A stretch of 50,397 bases of DNA from M55B129 sp034189085 (GTDB lineage: Bacteria > Bacillota > Dethiobacteria > DTU022), in NCBI GenBank assembly GCA_034189085.1, contig JAXHVH010000015.1, positions 1 to 50,397 of the forward strand. The letters run 5' to 3'. A program made the translations under genes and the position numbers. Within the stretch, counting starts at the first letter, position 1. Each line of letters begins with the position of its first letter. Positions 7,100 to 15,420 of this stretch are shown piece after piece. The notes under the pieces were generated by a model. It saw only the letters and a program-made list of their open reading frames with translations, was not told the DNA's origin and did no database searches.

Positions 7100-7966
7100 T
7101 TGCTAATTAACGGACAGACCAGACTGTATATTTTAATAGGCAACCCTGTTGCTCATTCCCTCTCTCCACTTCTTTACAATGCCGGTTTTGCTGCCTGCAG
7201 GATGAATTCTATTTATGTTGCCTGTTCTGTAGAGTCCGAACAGGTTGGCGAAGCGATTGATGGAATGAGGGCGCTCAACATTGCCGGGGCCAATGTGACC
7301 AGCCCTCACAAGGAAGTGGTGATGGCTTACCTTGATCAAGTCAGCAGTGAAGCGACCCTGGTCCGTTCAGTTAATACAATTATTAACCGAGACGGGAAAC
7401 TGATTGGTGAAACTACCGACGGCCGCGGTTTGCTTGCCAATCTTGGCGAGCAGGTCCCGTCTGTTAAAGCGGGTGACCCCGTTTTGTTAATCGGTGCGGG
7501 CGGAGCAGCCCGGGCGGTTGCCTTTGCCCTGGTGCAAAATGGATTCCATGAGCTATATATTGCCAACAGGACCATTGAGAGAGGTCGGGCCCTGGCCGAT
7601 ATTCTGCAGCGCTCCGTGCCTGAAACGCATTGCCGGGTGATTGGCCTCGGGCAAGAAGAACTGCGATGTGCTTTTGCTGCCTGCCGCCTGACAGTATACT
7701 GCCTGACTGTTGATCCTGAACCAGTGAAAGAGGTGCTTCAGGATCCTGATTTATCGCTGGCGGAGAAAGTGTTTTACGATCTCCGTTACAGCCCGGCTGT
7801 TTCTGAAACGGCCACTCTTTTTCAGGAACGCGGGGGTACTGCATTAAACGGACGGGGGATGCTATATCACCAGGCAGTTCTGGCCTTTGAACTTTTTACC
7901 AAACAAAAGGCACCTGCCTCTGAAATGCTGAAAGCTTACCGGAAAGCACATGAAAGGGAGATCTGA
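7100..7966 (+). CDS. aroE: Shikimate dehydrogenase
   Basis: Catalyses the NADPH-dependent reduction of 3-dehydroshikimate to shikimate, the fourth step of the shikimate pathway. The substrate-binding opening IGNPVAHSLSPLLYNAGF and the NVTSPHKE loop with its catalytic lysine (near residue 70) are clear. So are the nucleotide-binding GAGGAARAV and the clamp motif ANRTIERGRAL. At 288 residues it is of normal length. The TTG start at 7100 has only a weak GGTGA-like site. Its end is two bases from the pilB start codon, so aromatic synthesis and pilus genes share this unit. aroK and aroQ follow further on. Confidence 0.95.
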   Translation: MLINGQTRLYILIGNPVAHSLSPLLYNAGFAACRMNSIYVACSVESEQVGEAIDGMRALNIAGANVTSPHKEVVMAYLDQVSSEATLVRSVNTIINRDGKLIGETTDGRGLLANLGEQVPSVKAGDPVLLIGAGGAARAVAFALVQNGFHELYIANRTIERGRALADILQRSVPETHCRVIGLGQEELRCAFAACRLTVYCLTVDPEPVKEVLQDPDLSLAEKVFYDLRYSPAVSETATLFQERGGTALNGRGMLYHQAVLAFELFTKQKAPASEMLKAYRKAHEREI

Positions 7967-7967
7967 A

Positions 7968-9731
7968 GTGAAGAGATTTAGCCGTCGTCGGCTCGAAGCA
8001 GTTCTCCTGGAGCGAGGACTGGTCGACCGCGTTACACTGGAAAAAATCGTTGCCTGGCAGAAAAATAACGGACAAAGAACAGCCAGGCTGCTGGTTGAAA
8101 AAGGGCTGCTGAGCGAAGAAGAAATTTTAGTATTAATGGAAGAGGAATTGAATATTCCCCGGGTTGATTTTGACGCCTTTTCAATTGATCAGAGCATTAC
8201 TGGTATGATCCCGGCCGAGATGGCCAAACGCCACCTGGTCATGCCGGTTGAGCATAAAGGAGAAACTCTTCTCCTGGCCATGGTCGATCCCTTCGATTTG
8301 TCAGCCATTGATGATATAAGTATGATTACTGGTTTGAAAATACAGCCTGCTGCTGCCCGGGAATCGGTTATTAGGCACATGATTGCCCAGTTTTACGGGC
8401 TACCGGGGAGTTCATCTGCCAGGGAAGGTAAAGAAGAGGCCGTCCGTGAGCCCGAATCCAGCGGGTATTCTCAGAATGAGGGAGAAGAAGAGGCCCCCGT
8501 GGTGAGGATGGTTAATACTCTTATCGAACGGGCTGTTGAAGAAGGGGCCAGCGACATTCATCTCGAACCGGACGGGGGCAAATTGCGGCTGCGGCTGCGC
8601 TTAGATGGAGTGCTGCATGATCTGACCCCGCCACCGCTGCAGCTCGGGACCAAAATAATCTCCAGGGTCAAGATCATGGCCAACCTCGATATCGCGGAAA
8701 AAAGGCTTCCCCAGGACGGGCACATTCAATGGCGGGGCCGAAAGCGGGGCATCAATATGCGGGTCTCCACTCTGCCCACGGTCAGCGGGGAAAAGATCGT
8801 CATACGCCTCCTGGAGAGAGATAAAATTATTCTTCCTCTGGGAAATCTTGGTTTTACCAGTGATCATTACAGTGCCTTGCAAAGTTTGCTGCTTAACCGA
8901 CACGGCCTGATCCTGGTTACCGGACCAACTGGCTGCGGAAAAACTACTACTCTATACTCGGCTTTGCATTACCTCAATCGCCCGGAGGTCAATATAATAA
9001 CGGTCGAGGATCCTGTTGAATACAGGCTGCAGGGTATCAACCAGGTTCAGGTCAACCGCAGGATAAACCGCACTTTTGCCAATGCTCTTCGCTCTATACT
9101 GCGTCAGGATCCCAATATCATCATGGTTGGTGAAATACGGGATCTGGAAACAGCCAGAATGACCACCCAGGCGGCCTTGACCGGGCATTTGGTTTTGAGC
9201 ACTTTGCACACGAATCATGCCGCCGGTGCTGTAACCCGTTTGATCGACATGGGACTTGAAGAATACATGATCACGGCTTCTCTGCTCGGGGTCATTGCCC
9301 AGCGGCTGGTGAGAAAGGTCTGCCCGCACTGCCGTGAAGAGTATACTCCCCACGAAGATGAAAAGAGATTCTTCCGCCACTTTTTCGGCGAAGAGGCCCC
9401 GCCTTTACTGGTACGGGGCCGGGGATGCCGCTATTGCAACAGGACCGGTTACCGCGGACGCACTTCAATCCAGGAAATCCTTGTTTTAAACCGGGATCTG
9501 CGGCAACTGATTCTCGATGGGGCCACGGCTGAAATTTTGCGGCAGAAAGCAGTGACCGGAGGGATGCGATCCCTGGTTATGGATGGAAGACGGGCGATTA
9601 AAGAAGGGATCACCACCGCTGATGAAATTGTCCGGGCTACGTTCAGCAGCATTTTTGAAACAGGTGGCAGGACTTTGGATGAAACTGTAGCCTATCTTTC
9701 CCGTAAGAAAACAGGGGTAGCTGAACAGTAA
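7968..9731 (+). CDS. pilB: Type IV pilus extension ATPase PilB (GspE family)
   Basis: The hexameric motor ATPase that drives pilus extension. The N-terminal MshEN-like domain (RRRLEAVLLERGLV, then ARLLVEKGLLSEEEIL) is the kind that binds cyclic di-GMP in other PilB proteins; binding here is only inferred. The core has Walker A GPTGCGKTTTL (about residues 319-329), the Asp box EDPVEYR, Walker B IIMVGEIRD, the His box LSTLHTNHAAGA and a four-cysteine zinc site (CPHC and CRYC). GTG at 7968 is preferred, with AAGGGAG seven bases upstream. An ATG at 7950 lies inside aroE. About 587 residues. No PilT retraction ATPase is encoded in this window. Confidence 0.95.
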   Translation: MKRFSRRRLEAVLLERGLVDRVTLEKIVAWQKNNGQRTARLLVEKGLLSEEEILVLMEEELNIPRVDFDAFSIDQSITGMIPAEMAKRHLVMPVEHKGETLLLAMVDPFDLSAIDDISMITGLKIQPAAARESVIRHMIAQFYGLPGSSSAREGKEEAVREPESSGYSQNEGEEEAPVVRMVNTLIERAVEEGASDIHLEPDGGKLRLRLRLDGVLHDLTPPPLQLGTKIISRVKIMANLDIAEKRLPQDGHIQWRGRKRGINMRVSTLPTVSGEKIVIRLLERDKIILPLGNLGFTSDHYSALQSLLLNRHGLILVTGPTGCGKTTTLYSALHYLNRPEVNIITVEDPVEYRLQGINQVQVNRRINRTFANALRSILRQDPNIIMVGEIRDLETARMTTQAALTGHLVLSTLHTNHAAGAVTRLIDMGLEEYMITASLLGVIAQRLVRKVCPHCREEYTPHEDEKRFFRHFFGEEAPPLLVRGRGCRYCNRTGYRGRTSIQEILVLNRDLRQLILDGATAEILRQKAVTGGMRSLVMDGRRAIKEGITTADEIVRATFSSIFETGGRTLDETVAYLSRKKTGVAEQ

Positions 9732-9766
9732 CGGGCAGCTGGAAAACTGGAGGAGGGCATTACTGA

Positions 9767-10240
9767 ATTGGGGTAAGATTAAAAAAAGAAGCGGCTTTTA
9801 CCTTCGTTGAGCTGCTCTGTGTGTTGACTCTGCTGGGGTTGATCGTGGCCATCGCCGCTCCGGCAGTAGGCACGACAATGGACAAATATGAACTCGAAGC
9901 AGCTGTGCGAAATCTGGCTATGGACATGCGCAAGTCGCAGCAGAAAGCGATCACCAGCGGTAACGTCCAGCGTATCGAATTTAGGACCAGTGTTGCCGAT
10001 TACCGGCTTAAAGATGCGGTCACCGGCGAACAGGTAACCGTTAAGCTGCCGGAAGGGATCAATTACAGTGCAGTTAATTTCCCCCGGGACAGCAGCGGTT
10101 ACCAGGTGCTTCACTTTACGCGCAGTGGCGCGCCGAGCCGTGGAGGAACCGTTTCCCTGATTGACAAGCATGGCAGGGAGCTTCATGTGATCATTACACC
10201 GGCCACAGGAAGGGTGAGGGTTTCCGAAACATTGCCCTAA
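9767..10240 (+). CDS. FimT/GspH-like prepilin with an apparent ATT start (or a frameshift)
   Basis: A prepilin whose hydrophobic helix FTFVELLCVLTLLGLIVAIA is followed by a GspH/FimT body (LAMDMRKSQQKAITSG). In the intact frame the leader reads RLKKEAA, with Ala at the cleavage position, and the only codon near the ribosome binding site GGAGGAGG is ATT at 9767, ten bases downstream. ATT starts are rare but known (infC). GTG at 9821 would delete the leader and half the helix. Alternatively, removing one T from the TTTT run at 9797-9800 joins the other frame and gives LNWGKIKKRSG, a textbook leader with Gly at the cleavage site, from a CTG at 9763. Either way the gene is a prepilin; the exact N-terminus is unsure. 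It follows pilB and precedes aroK. Confidence 0.75.
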   Translation: MGVRLKKEAAFTFVELLCVLTLLGLIVAIAAPAVGTTMDKYELEAAVRNLAMDMRKSQQKAITSGNVQRIEFRTSVADYRLKDAVTGEQVTVKLPEGINYSAVNFPRDSSGYQVLHFTRSGAPSRGGTVSLIDKHGRELHVIITPATGRVRVSETLP

Positions 10241-10263
10241 AATATCTCACAGGGAGAACAGGG

Positions 10264-10800
10264 ATGAACAAAAGCCTTGATCAATTCGACAGGAACATTA
10301 TTCTGGCAGGATTCATGGCTACCGGGAAAAGTGCCGTGGGCAAAGAACTGGCACGACGCCTGAATAGGACCCTCATTGATACCGACAGCCTCATTGAAGA
10401 GATGTGCGGCATGACGGTGGCAGAAATATTTGCCCGGCAGGGTGAAGAATATTTCAGGGAGCGGGAAAGTGAAGCTGTCGTCATGTTAGACAATTATCCG
10501 GCAGGTTCCCTGGTGGTTTCCACGGGCGGTGGAATTCTGCTGCGCAGGGAGAACCGGCACCGGCTCAAACAGAAGGGTTTGCTCGTTTTACTCAGCGCAT
10601 CGCCGCAGGAAATATTGCGGCGAGCTCTTAAAGAGGGTGGTCGGCCGCTGCTGGAGGGCTCCGATCCGGAAGGGAAAATCAAGGAACTGCTAACCAAAAG
10701 GAAGAATATTTACAGCGGAGCTGCCGTTGAAGTGGATACCACCGGGCGTACCGTCTCCGAGGTAGCCAACGAAATAGTGAATGCACTGGAACGGCTTTAA
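10264..10800 (+). CDS. aroK: Shikimate kinase
   Basis: Phosphorylates shikimate with ATP at the fifth step of the shikimate pathway. The P-loop is GFMATGKSAVG (about residues 16-26), with Ala in place of the more usual Gly. The Asp pair DTDSLIEE, the shikimate-binding STGGGILLR and the lid-region GRPLLEG are all in order. At 178 residues it is typical. The ATG at 10264 follows a GGGAG-type ribosome binding site. It is separated from aroE by pilB and the FimT-like prepilin, and aroQ follows. Confidence 0.94.
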   Translation: MNKSLDQFDRNIILAGFMATGKSAVGKELARRLNRTLIDTDSLIEEMCGMTVAEIFARQGEEYFRERESEAVVMLDNYPAGSLVVSTGGGILLRRENRHRLKQKGLLVLLSASPQEILRRALKEGGRPLLEGSDPEGKIKELLTKRKNIYSGAAVEVDTTGRTVSEVANEIVNALERL

Positions 10801-10894
10801 AATAGATATTTTATTCCAGTAAAAAAGTAAAAAAGGATTTCGGCACCGTGGATGGAAGTTAAAAGAAACCATATTTAGCGGGGAGGTTTAACTT

Positions 10895-11350
10895 TTGGCG
10901 ATCAGAAAAGTCCTGGTTTTACATGGACCGAATCTAAACTTGCTGGGCAGCCGGGAACCTGAAATTTATGGCAGGGAAACCCTGGAGGAAATAGACAGCC
11001 GGCTTGTGGAACGCGGCCGGGAACTGGGGCTTACAGTCCAATCCTTTCAGTCCAATGATGAAGGGACACTGATCGATCAGATCCAGGAAGCAGCTGGAAA
11101 TTTTGAAGGTATATTGATCAACCCCGCTGCCCTGACCCATTACAGCTATGCTCTGCGGGATGCCCTGGTAGCTGCAGGCTTGCCCCTGGTCGAGGTTCAT
11201 TTAAGCAATATCCATGCCCGGGAACCTTTCAGGCGCCGCTCTGTTATTTCCCCCATTGCGGACGGGGTGATCTGTGGACTTGGATCAACTGGTTACCTGC
11301 TGGGGCTGGAAGCGCTGTATCAGTTAATAGGAGAAAGGGCAGGAAGATAA
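10895..11350 (+). CDS. aroQ: Type II 3-dehydroquinate dehydratase
   Basis: Converts 3-dehydroquinate to 3-dehydroshikimate as a dodecamer of small subunits. Family motifs are intact: HGPNLNLLGSREPEIYG at the N-terminus with the catalytic Tyr, then FEGILINPAALTHYSYALRDAL, then PLVEVHLSNIHAREPFR with the catalytic His. It has 151 residues, normal for the family. TTG at 10895 has GGGAGG eight bases upstream. It precedes the M24 peptidase gene by five bases, an aroQ-peptidase-efp arrangement common in Firmicutes. Confidence 0.95.
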   Translation: MAIRKVLVLHGPNLNLLGSREPEIYGRETLEEIDSRLVERGRELGLTVQSFQSNDEGTLIDQIQEAAGNFEGILINPAALTHYSYALRDALVAAGLPLVEVHLSNIHAREPFRRRSVISPIADGVICGLGSTGYLLGLEALYQLIGERAGR

Positions 11351-11355
11351 TAGCA

Positions 11356-12426
11356 ATGGATGAGAATAGGCCGGAAAAATTGAGGCCACTTTTACGGCAA
11401 CATGATGTTGACGCTGTGATAATTAGCAATTCCGCCAACCTTCGTTATATAAGCGGATTTGATGGAACAACTGCAATCCTGCTGATCGGGGCAAAGGATG
11501 CTTGTCTGATCACCGATTTTCGCTACACCGAGCAGGCAGCTGCACAGGCTGTCGGTTTCACCATCCACCGTCAGGAAGGGGATCTTTACCGGACGATGGC
11601 CGATCTGATTGAAGAAAAAGGCTGGCGTCGGGTTGCATTTGAAGCAAAGCATGTCACTTATGCAGAGCACAGGGAGATGACGGAAAAGCTACCGGCTGAC
11701 CTTGTGCCGATCGATGAGAGCGCTGAAAGCCTGCGCATGATAAAAAGCGAAACCGAGCTGGCATTGCTCAGGAAAGGGGCGGCAATTACAGCTGAAGCTT
11801 TTGATCACATCTGTTCGATCATTAAACCCGGTTTGAGCGAGAGAGAACTGGGCCTTGATCTGGAAATGTATCTCAAACACCAAGGGGCGGAAGAAAAATC
11901 ATTTACTTTTATTGTTGCTTCTGGTGAAAGGGGAGCCATGCCTCACGGGACAGCTTCTGCCAGGATCATGAAAAACGGTGAACTGGTGACTATAGATTAC
12001 GGTGCTGTATTCGATGGATACGCTACCGATATGACCCGTACGGTAGCCCTGGGAGAGCCTGGTAAAAAAAACAGGGAGATATATGCAGTTGTTCATGAAG
12101 CACAGCGCACAGCAGCAGAGGCTGTCAGGCCGGGAATCGTGGCCAAAGAAGTGGACGGAATTGCCAGGCGAATCATCGAAAAAGCCGGTTACGGACAATA
12201 TTTCGGTCACGGACTGGGCCACGGTGTGGGCCTGGAAACTCATGAACAACCGGTATTAAGTCCGCGCAGTGATACCGTTTTGAAACCGGGCATGATTGTT
12301 ACAGTAGAACCCGGCATTTACATCGGCGGTTTTGGGGGCGTTAGAATTGAAGACATGCTGGCTGTGACGGCGAACGGGGCGGAAGTGCTTACCGGGGCGC
12401 CGCTAGATCTGGTGATTATTGAATGA
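11356..12426 (+). CDS. M24B metallopeptidase (Xaa-Pro aminopeptidase/dipeptidase)
   Basis: A cytoplasmic metal-dependent peptidase that removes residues before proline. The creatinase-like N-terminal domain is followed by the pita-bread catalytic domain. The five metal ligands can be assigned: Asp in TIDYGAVFDGY, Asp in YATDMTRTV, His in GHGLGHGVGLETHE, Glu in TVEPGIYIGG and Glu in GVRIEDML. At 356 residues it fits the short Firmicute PepQ/YqhT-like form. Its place between aroQ and efp is conserved in many Firmicutes, which may suit release of proline-containing peptides. Aminopeptidase versus dipeptidase cannot be decided by eye. Confidence 0.92.
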   Translation: MDENRPEKLRPLLRQHDVDAVIISNSANLRYISGFDGTTAILLIGAKDACLITDFRYTEQAAAQAVGFTIHRQEGDLYRTMADLIEEKGWRRVAFEAKHVTYAEHREMTEKLPADLVPIDESAESLRMIKSETELALLRKGAAITAEAFDHICSIIKPGLSERELGLDLEMYLKHQGAEEKSFTFIVASGERGAMPHGTASARIMKNGELVTIDYGAVFDGYATDMTRTVALGEPGKKNREIYAVVHEAQRTAAEAVRPGIVAKEVDGIARRIIEKAGYGQYFGHGLGHGVGLETHEQPVLSPRSDTVLKPGMIVTVEPGIYIGGFGGVRIEDMLAVTANGAEVLTGAPLDLVIIE

Positions 12427-12461
12427 AAAGTTGATCAGCATATAGAAGGGCGGTTAGAGAA

Positions 12462-13019
12462 ATGATATCAACTAATGATTTCCACAATGGGATATCCATC
12501 GAACTGGACGGAGAAATATTTATTGTTCTTGAATTTCAACATGTAAAACCGGGCAAGGGAGCAGCTTTTGTCAGGTCGAAGCTAAAAAATTTGCGCACCG
12601 GGTCAATAGTGGACCGCACATTCCGGGCCGGGGAAAAGGTAAACCAGGCTCACCTGGATCGCAAGGAAATGGAATACCTCTACAGGGATGGCGAACATTT
12701 TTATATAATGGATCTTGAAACATATGAACAGATAATTCTTACGGCCGAGCAGATCGGTGAAGGGGTCAAGTATCTGAAAGAAAACGATCACCTGAATGTG
12801 TTGATGCATGGTGAAAAAGTAGTTGGAGTGGAAATGCCGGTGGCCGTCAATTTGCAAGTTACCGAAACTGAACCGGGCGTAAAAGGCGATACCGCTACGG
12901 GTGCAACCAAGGCGGCAACCCTGGAAACCGGGGTAACAGTTCAGGTGCCGCTTTTTATCAACAGCGGGGATGAAGTTAAGATTGATACGCGTACCGGAGA
13001 TTATATCGAAAGAGTATGA
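12462..13019 (+). CDS. efp: Elongation factor P
   Basis: Rescues ribosomes stalled at polyproline stretches. The three-domain EF-P fold is evident from the opening MISTNDFHNGISIELDGEIF. The modification loop KPGKGAAFVR has its lysine at residue 32. The end DEVKIDTRTGDYIERV is typical. 185 residues, standard. No modification enzyme (EpmA/EpmB or YmfI type) is seen nearby, so the state of the lysine is unknown. It lies 35 bases after the M24 peptidase gene. Confidence 0.97.
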   Translation: MISTNDFHNGISIELDGEIFIVLEFQHVKPGKGAAFVRSKLKNLRTGSIVDRTFRAGEKVNQAHLDRKEMEYLYRDGEHFYIMDLETYEQIILTAEQIGEGVKYLKENDHLNVLMHGEKVVGVEMPVAVNLQVTETEPGVKGDTATGATKAATLETGVTVQVPLFINSGDEVKIDTRTGDYIERV

Positions 13020-13042
13020 ATAAAATAAAGGAGGGAACGTAA

Positions 13043-13501
13043 ATGGCCGAAGATTTAAACGAACGGGTATCTTACTTGAGAGGATTTATGGAAGGTATCG
13101 ACCTGGAAGAAGATAGTAAAGAACAGAAAGTGCTACACCGCATGATCAGTCTCCTGGAGGATATTTGTGACGAGGTCGAACAGTTGAGGGTTGATTATGA
13201 CGAACTTCTTGAATACACAGAAGCACTGGATGAAGATCTCGGTGACCTGGAAGATGATTTTTACGAAGAAGACGAAGAAGAAGAAGAATATGAAGATTAT
13301 GAAGGCGGGTTTTCTATTGAATGCCCCAACTGCGGGGAAATCGTGGTAGTTGATGATGATATTCTTGATCAGGAAGGTCCTATTAAGGTAGTCTGCCCCG
13401 GCTGTGGAGAAAAAGTACTTGTCGATGAAGGGGAATGGGACGAAGAGCTGGATGAGCTGCTGGGTGAGGAAGAGGGAGAAGAAAAAGAGAAGAAGGAATA
13501 G
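13043..13501 (+). CDS. CD1247-type acidic zinc-ribbon protein
   Basis: A clostridial protein of unknown function. The N-terminal part (NERVSYLRGFMEGIDL and a helical VLHRMISLLEDICDEVEQL) matches what I know as the CD1247 N-terminal domain. Then comes a very acidic linker (DFYEEDEEEEEYEDYEGG) and a zinc-ribbon-like region with CPNCGE and CPGCGE, whose four cysteines probably bind zinc. The C-terminus is again acidic (EEEGEEKEKKE). GGAGGG lies eight bases before the ATG. It is the last gene before a terminator-like hairpin and a new promoter. It sits next to efp, so a translation-linked role is possible but unproven. Confidence 0.8.
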   Translation: MAEDLNERVSYLRGFMEGIDLEEDSKEQKVLHRMISLLEDICDEVEQLRVDYDELLEYTEALDEDLGDLEDDFYEEDEEEEEYEDYEGGFSIECPNCGEIVVVDDDILDQEGPIKVVCPGCGEKVLVDEGEWDEELDELLGEEEGEEKEKKE

Positions 13502-13513
13502 AAAATTTAACAT

Positions 13514-13543
13514 GCAGGATCTGAGATCTCTTGCGGCTTTTTT
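13514..13543 (+). terminator. Weak terminator-like hairpin after the CD1247 gene
   Basis: GCAGGATC (13514-13521) can pair with GATC plus TGC (13525-13534) with a small internal loop, followed by GGC and six T. The stem is imperfect. Its location just before a strong promoter supports a unit boundary. Confidence 0.4.
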
Positions 13544-13579
13544 CGCAGAAAAGAGAATTTTAGCGGCTATCCAGAAATT

Positions 13580-13608
13580 TTGAACCCGTATCGTTAATCT
13601 GTTATAAT
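13580..13608 (+). promoter_or_regulatory. Promoter of the asp23-amaP-nusB unit
   Basis: TTGAAC at 13580-13585 and TATAAT at 13603-13608 are separated by exactly 17 bases, close to the sigma-A consensus. The start site would fall near 13615, about 37 bases before the asp23 start codon. Confidence 0.75.
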
Positions 13609-13651
13609 AAAAGCGAACGGCAAAATGACAAAAAAACGGGGAGGAATTTTA

Positions 13652-14101
13652 ATGGCCAATGAAGAAAGCAGGATGCTGCCTTCGGATCTCGGCGCAGTCA
13701 AAATTGCCGATGAAGTGGTTTCCATCATTGCCGGCATGGCCGCCGCCGATATCGATGGTGTTTCTTCTATGAGTGGTGGCATTGGAGGCGGAATTGCTGA
13801 AGTACTGGGGCGACGCAACCTTTCCAAGGGAGTCAAGGTTGAAGTTGGAGAAGAAGAAGCAAAAATAGATGTTTTTATTATAGTTGATTATGGAGCAAGA
13901 ATTCCCGATGTGGCCTGGAATATTCAGGAAAGTGTCAAGAAAGCGATAGAAACAATGACAGGCCTTCGTGTTTCACAGGTAAATATTCATGTCCAGGGAG
14001 TTCAGTTCCCCGAGGAAGAATCTGAACCGGAATCTGAGACGGAGATGGAACCGGAAGATAAAGAAGGCGAAGAGAAACTGTCGGAAGAAGTGGAAGAATA
14101 A
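13652..14101 (+). CDS. Asp23/Gls24 family envelope stress protein
   Basis: An Asp23-type protein, a family that in staphylococci forms a layer at the membrane through AmaP. The conserved core is seen from IADEVVSIIAGMAAADIDGV to VNIHVQGVQFPEE. The middle holds VDYGARIPDVAWNIQESVKKAIETMTGL. The last 30 residues are strongly acidic. ATG at 13652 has GGGGAGG eight bases upstream. An in-frame ATG at 13625 lies too close to the promoter start site and lacks a ribosome binding site. About 149 residues. amaP and DUF2273 follow, the usual trio, although the order varies between lineages. Confidence 0.93.
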   Translation: MANEESRMLPSDLGAVKIADEVVSIIAGMAAADIDGVSSMSGGIGGGIAEVLGRRNLSKGVKVEVGEEEAKIDVFIIVDYGARIPDVAWNIQESVKKAIETMTGLRVSQVNIHVQGVQFPEEESEPESETEMEPEDKEGEEKLSEEVEE

Positions 14102-14180
14102 AACCGGCCGTGAGGTGAAATCTTAGCCAAGGGGATTAATGGCAGTTATTTGAGCCTGTGTAGAGATAAGGGGGATTTTC

Positions 14181-14714
14181 ATGAATAAAGCAGCCCGGAT
14201 TTTTCTCGTATTCTTAGGGCTTGTTTTCCTGGGCGGAGCCCTTTTACTGGTTGTTGTAAATTATAACCTGTTGCCCGGCCTGGTGGTGTCTTTGCCCCGG
14301 TGGGCGGATGAAACGATAACTCTGGCAAGCGCCGCGGTTCTTTTTCTCATCGCTGTAATTTTTATTGCCCTGGGTCTGCGTTCATCAGGCAGGAAGGCTG
14401 GCAATGCCCTGCTAAAGGGCAGTGAATACGGTGAGGTGTTAATATCCATTACTGCTGTCGAAAATATGGTCCTGCGGGTTATTCAACAAACTCAGGGGAT
14501 CAAAGATATCAGCCGACAGGTTACTTATACCCCTGATGGCCTGGTCGTGAGGGTGAAAATACGGGTTATGCCCGATATATCCCTGCCGGACCTGGTGAGT
14601 GATCTGCAGAAAAGGATCAAGGAATATCTTGAAGAGATCACAGGGGTTACAGTGCATGGAGTGAAAGTAATGGTTGAGAATATCATTGTTGACCAGGCTG
14701 TTTCTAAAAAATAA
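14181..14714 (+). CDS. amaP: Alkaline shock response membrane anchor protein AmaP
   Basis: The membrane anchor for Asp23-family protein. Two N-terminal membrane spans are visible (IFLVFLGLVFLGGALLLVVV and ITLASAAVLFLIAVIFIALG). A cytoplasmic domain follows, with an Asp23-like pattern (RVKIRVMPDISLPDLVSDLQ and VTVHGVKVMVENIIV). 177 residues, near the family norm. GGGGG lies upstream of the ATG. Position between asp23 and DUF2273 supports the call. Confidence 0.88.
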   Translation: MNKAARIFLVFLGLVFLGGALLLVVVNYNLLPGLVVSLPRWADETITLASAAVLFLIAVIFIALGLRSSGRKAGNALLKGSEYGEVLISITAVENMVLRVIQQTQGIKDISRQVTYTPDGLVVRVKIRVMPDISLPDLVSDLQKRIKEYLEEITGVTVHGVKVMVENIIVDQAVSKK

Positions 14715-14746
14715 TAAATGAACCCGTTTAAAGGAGGCGTTTATCT

Positions 14747-14971
14747 TTGCCGGAAACAAACTGGTGGATATTTGTTAGCAGACACTGGGGCAAGATTCTG
14801 GGAGCGCTGCTTGGACTGATCTTCGCCCTGCTGGTAATCAATTATGGTTTTTGGATCAGCCTTTTTATATTTTTATGTATTGCAGTGGGCCTGCTGATCG
14901 GGTGGCGGCTTGATTTAACGGAGGATGTGGGACGGTTTTTCCGACGCTTCTTTTCGAACAGCAATGAATAA
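14747..14971 (+). CDS. DUF2273 small membrane protein
   Basis: A 74-residue membrane protein with two closely spaced hydrophobic helices (ILGALLGLIFALLVINYGF and SLFIFLCIAVGLLIGW). The ending, DLTEDVGRFFRRFFSNS, is characteristic of the DUF2273 family, which accompanies Asp23 and AmaP. The function is unknown; it may stabilise the anchor complex. TTG at 14747 has AAAGGAGG about 11 bases upstream. Confidence 0.88.
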   Translation: MPETNWWIFVSRHWGKILGALLGLIFALLVINYGFWISLFIFLCIAVGLLIGWRLDLTEDVGRFFRRFFSNSNE

Positions 14972-15003
14972 TTAACAGATGTTGAGATGGAGGTACAGTT
15001 CTT

Positions 15004-15420
15004 TTGTCCCGTCGCCTTGCACGCGAGGTTGCTTTCAGAGCACTTTTCCAAATTGATATTGGTAAATGCAGAATCAAACCGGCAGTGCTCAGAGCTCTGG
15101 AAGGTTTCAGTTTCAGTGAAGAGGAAAAAATATTTATTAACGATCTCGTTACAGGTACCCTGGAACGGCAGGAGCAACTGGACGATATTATTATGAGGCA
15201 TCTTGTTAAATGGAAGCTGGAGCGGATTTGTGCTGTAGATCGCAACCTGTTGCGCCTTGCTCTTTTCGAGATACTCTGCCGGCCGGACATTCCAACCGCC
15301 GTATCCATCAATGAGGCGCTGGAACTGGCTAAAAAATATGGCAGCACCGGAGAAGCGGTTGGTTTTATAAACGGGGTCCTTGATCGGTCCGTAGGAGAAA
15401 CCCTTGAAAGAGAACATTAA
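15004..15420 (+). CDS. nusB: Transcription antitermination factor NusB
   Basis: Joins NusE (S10) on boxA RNA in rRNA antitermination. The helical family pattern is clear: RRLAREVAFRALFQIDIG at the start, DRNLLRLALFEIL in the middle, then IPTAVSINEALELAKKYG and FINGVLDR at the end. 138 residues, normal. TTG at 15004 has GGAGG 12 bases upstream. The last 17 bases overlap the next gene, which implies coupled translation. Confidence 0.95.
   Translation: MSRRLAREVAFRALFQIDIGKCRIKPAVLRALEGFSFSEEEKIFINDLVTGTLERQEQLDDIIMRHLVKWKLERICAVDRNLLRLALFEILCRPDIPTAVSINEALELAKKYGSTGEAVGFINGVLDRSVGETLEREH

Noticed and set aside
9821..10240. FimT-like gene starting at GTG 9821
   Set aside because: This start would cut away the prepilin leader and half of the conserved hydrophobic helix encoded just upstream.
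10798..10817. Terminator after aroK from the TAAAATA/TATTTTA repeat
   Set aside because: The arms are separated by only two bases and are entirely A/T apart from that, so no stable hairpin would form.
14842..15417. Minus-strand open frame of 191 codons across DUF2273 and nusB
   Set aside because: Both plus-strand genes are firmly identified, and the antisense frame resembles nothing.
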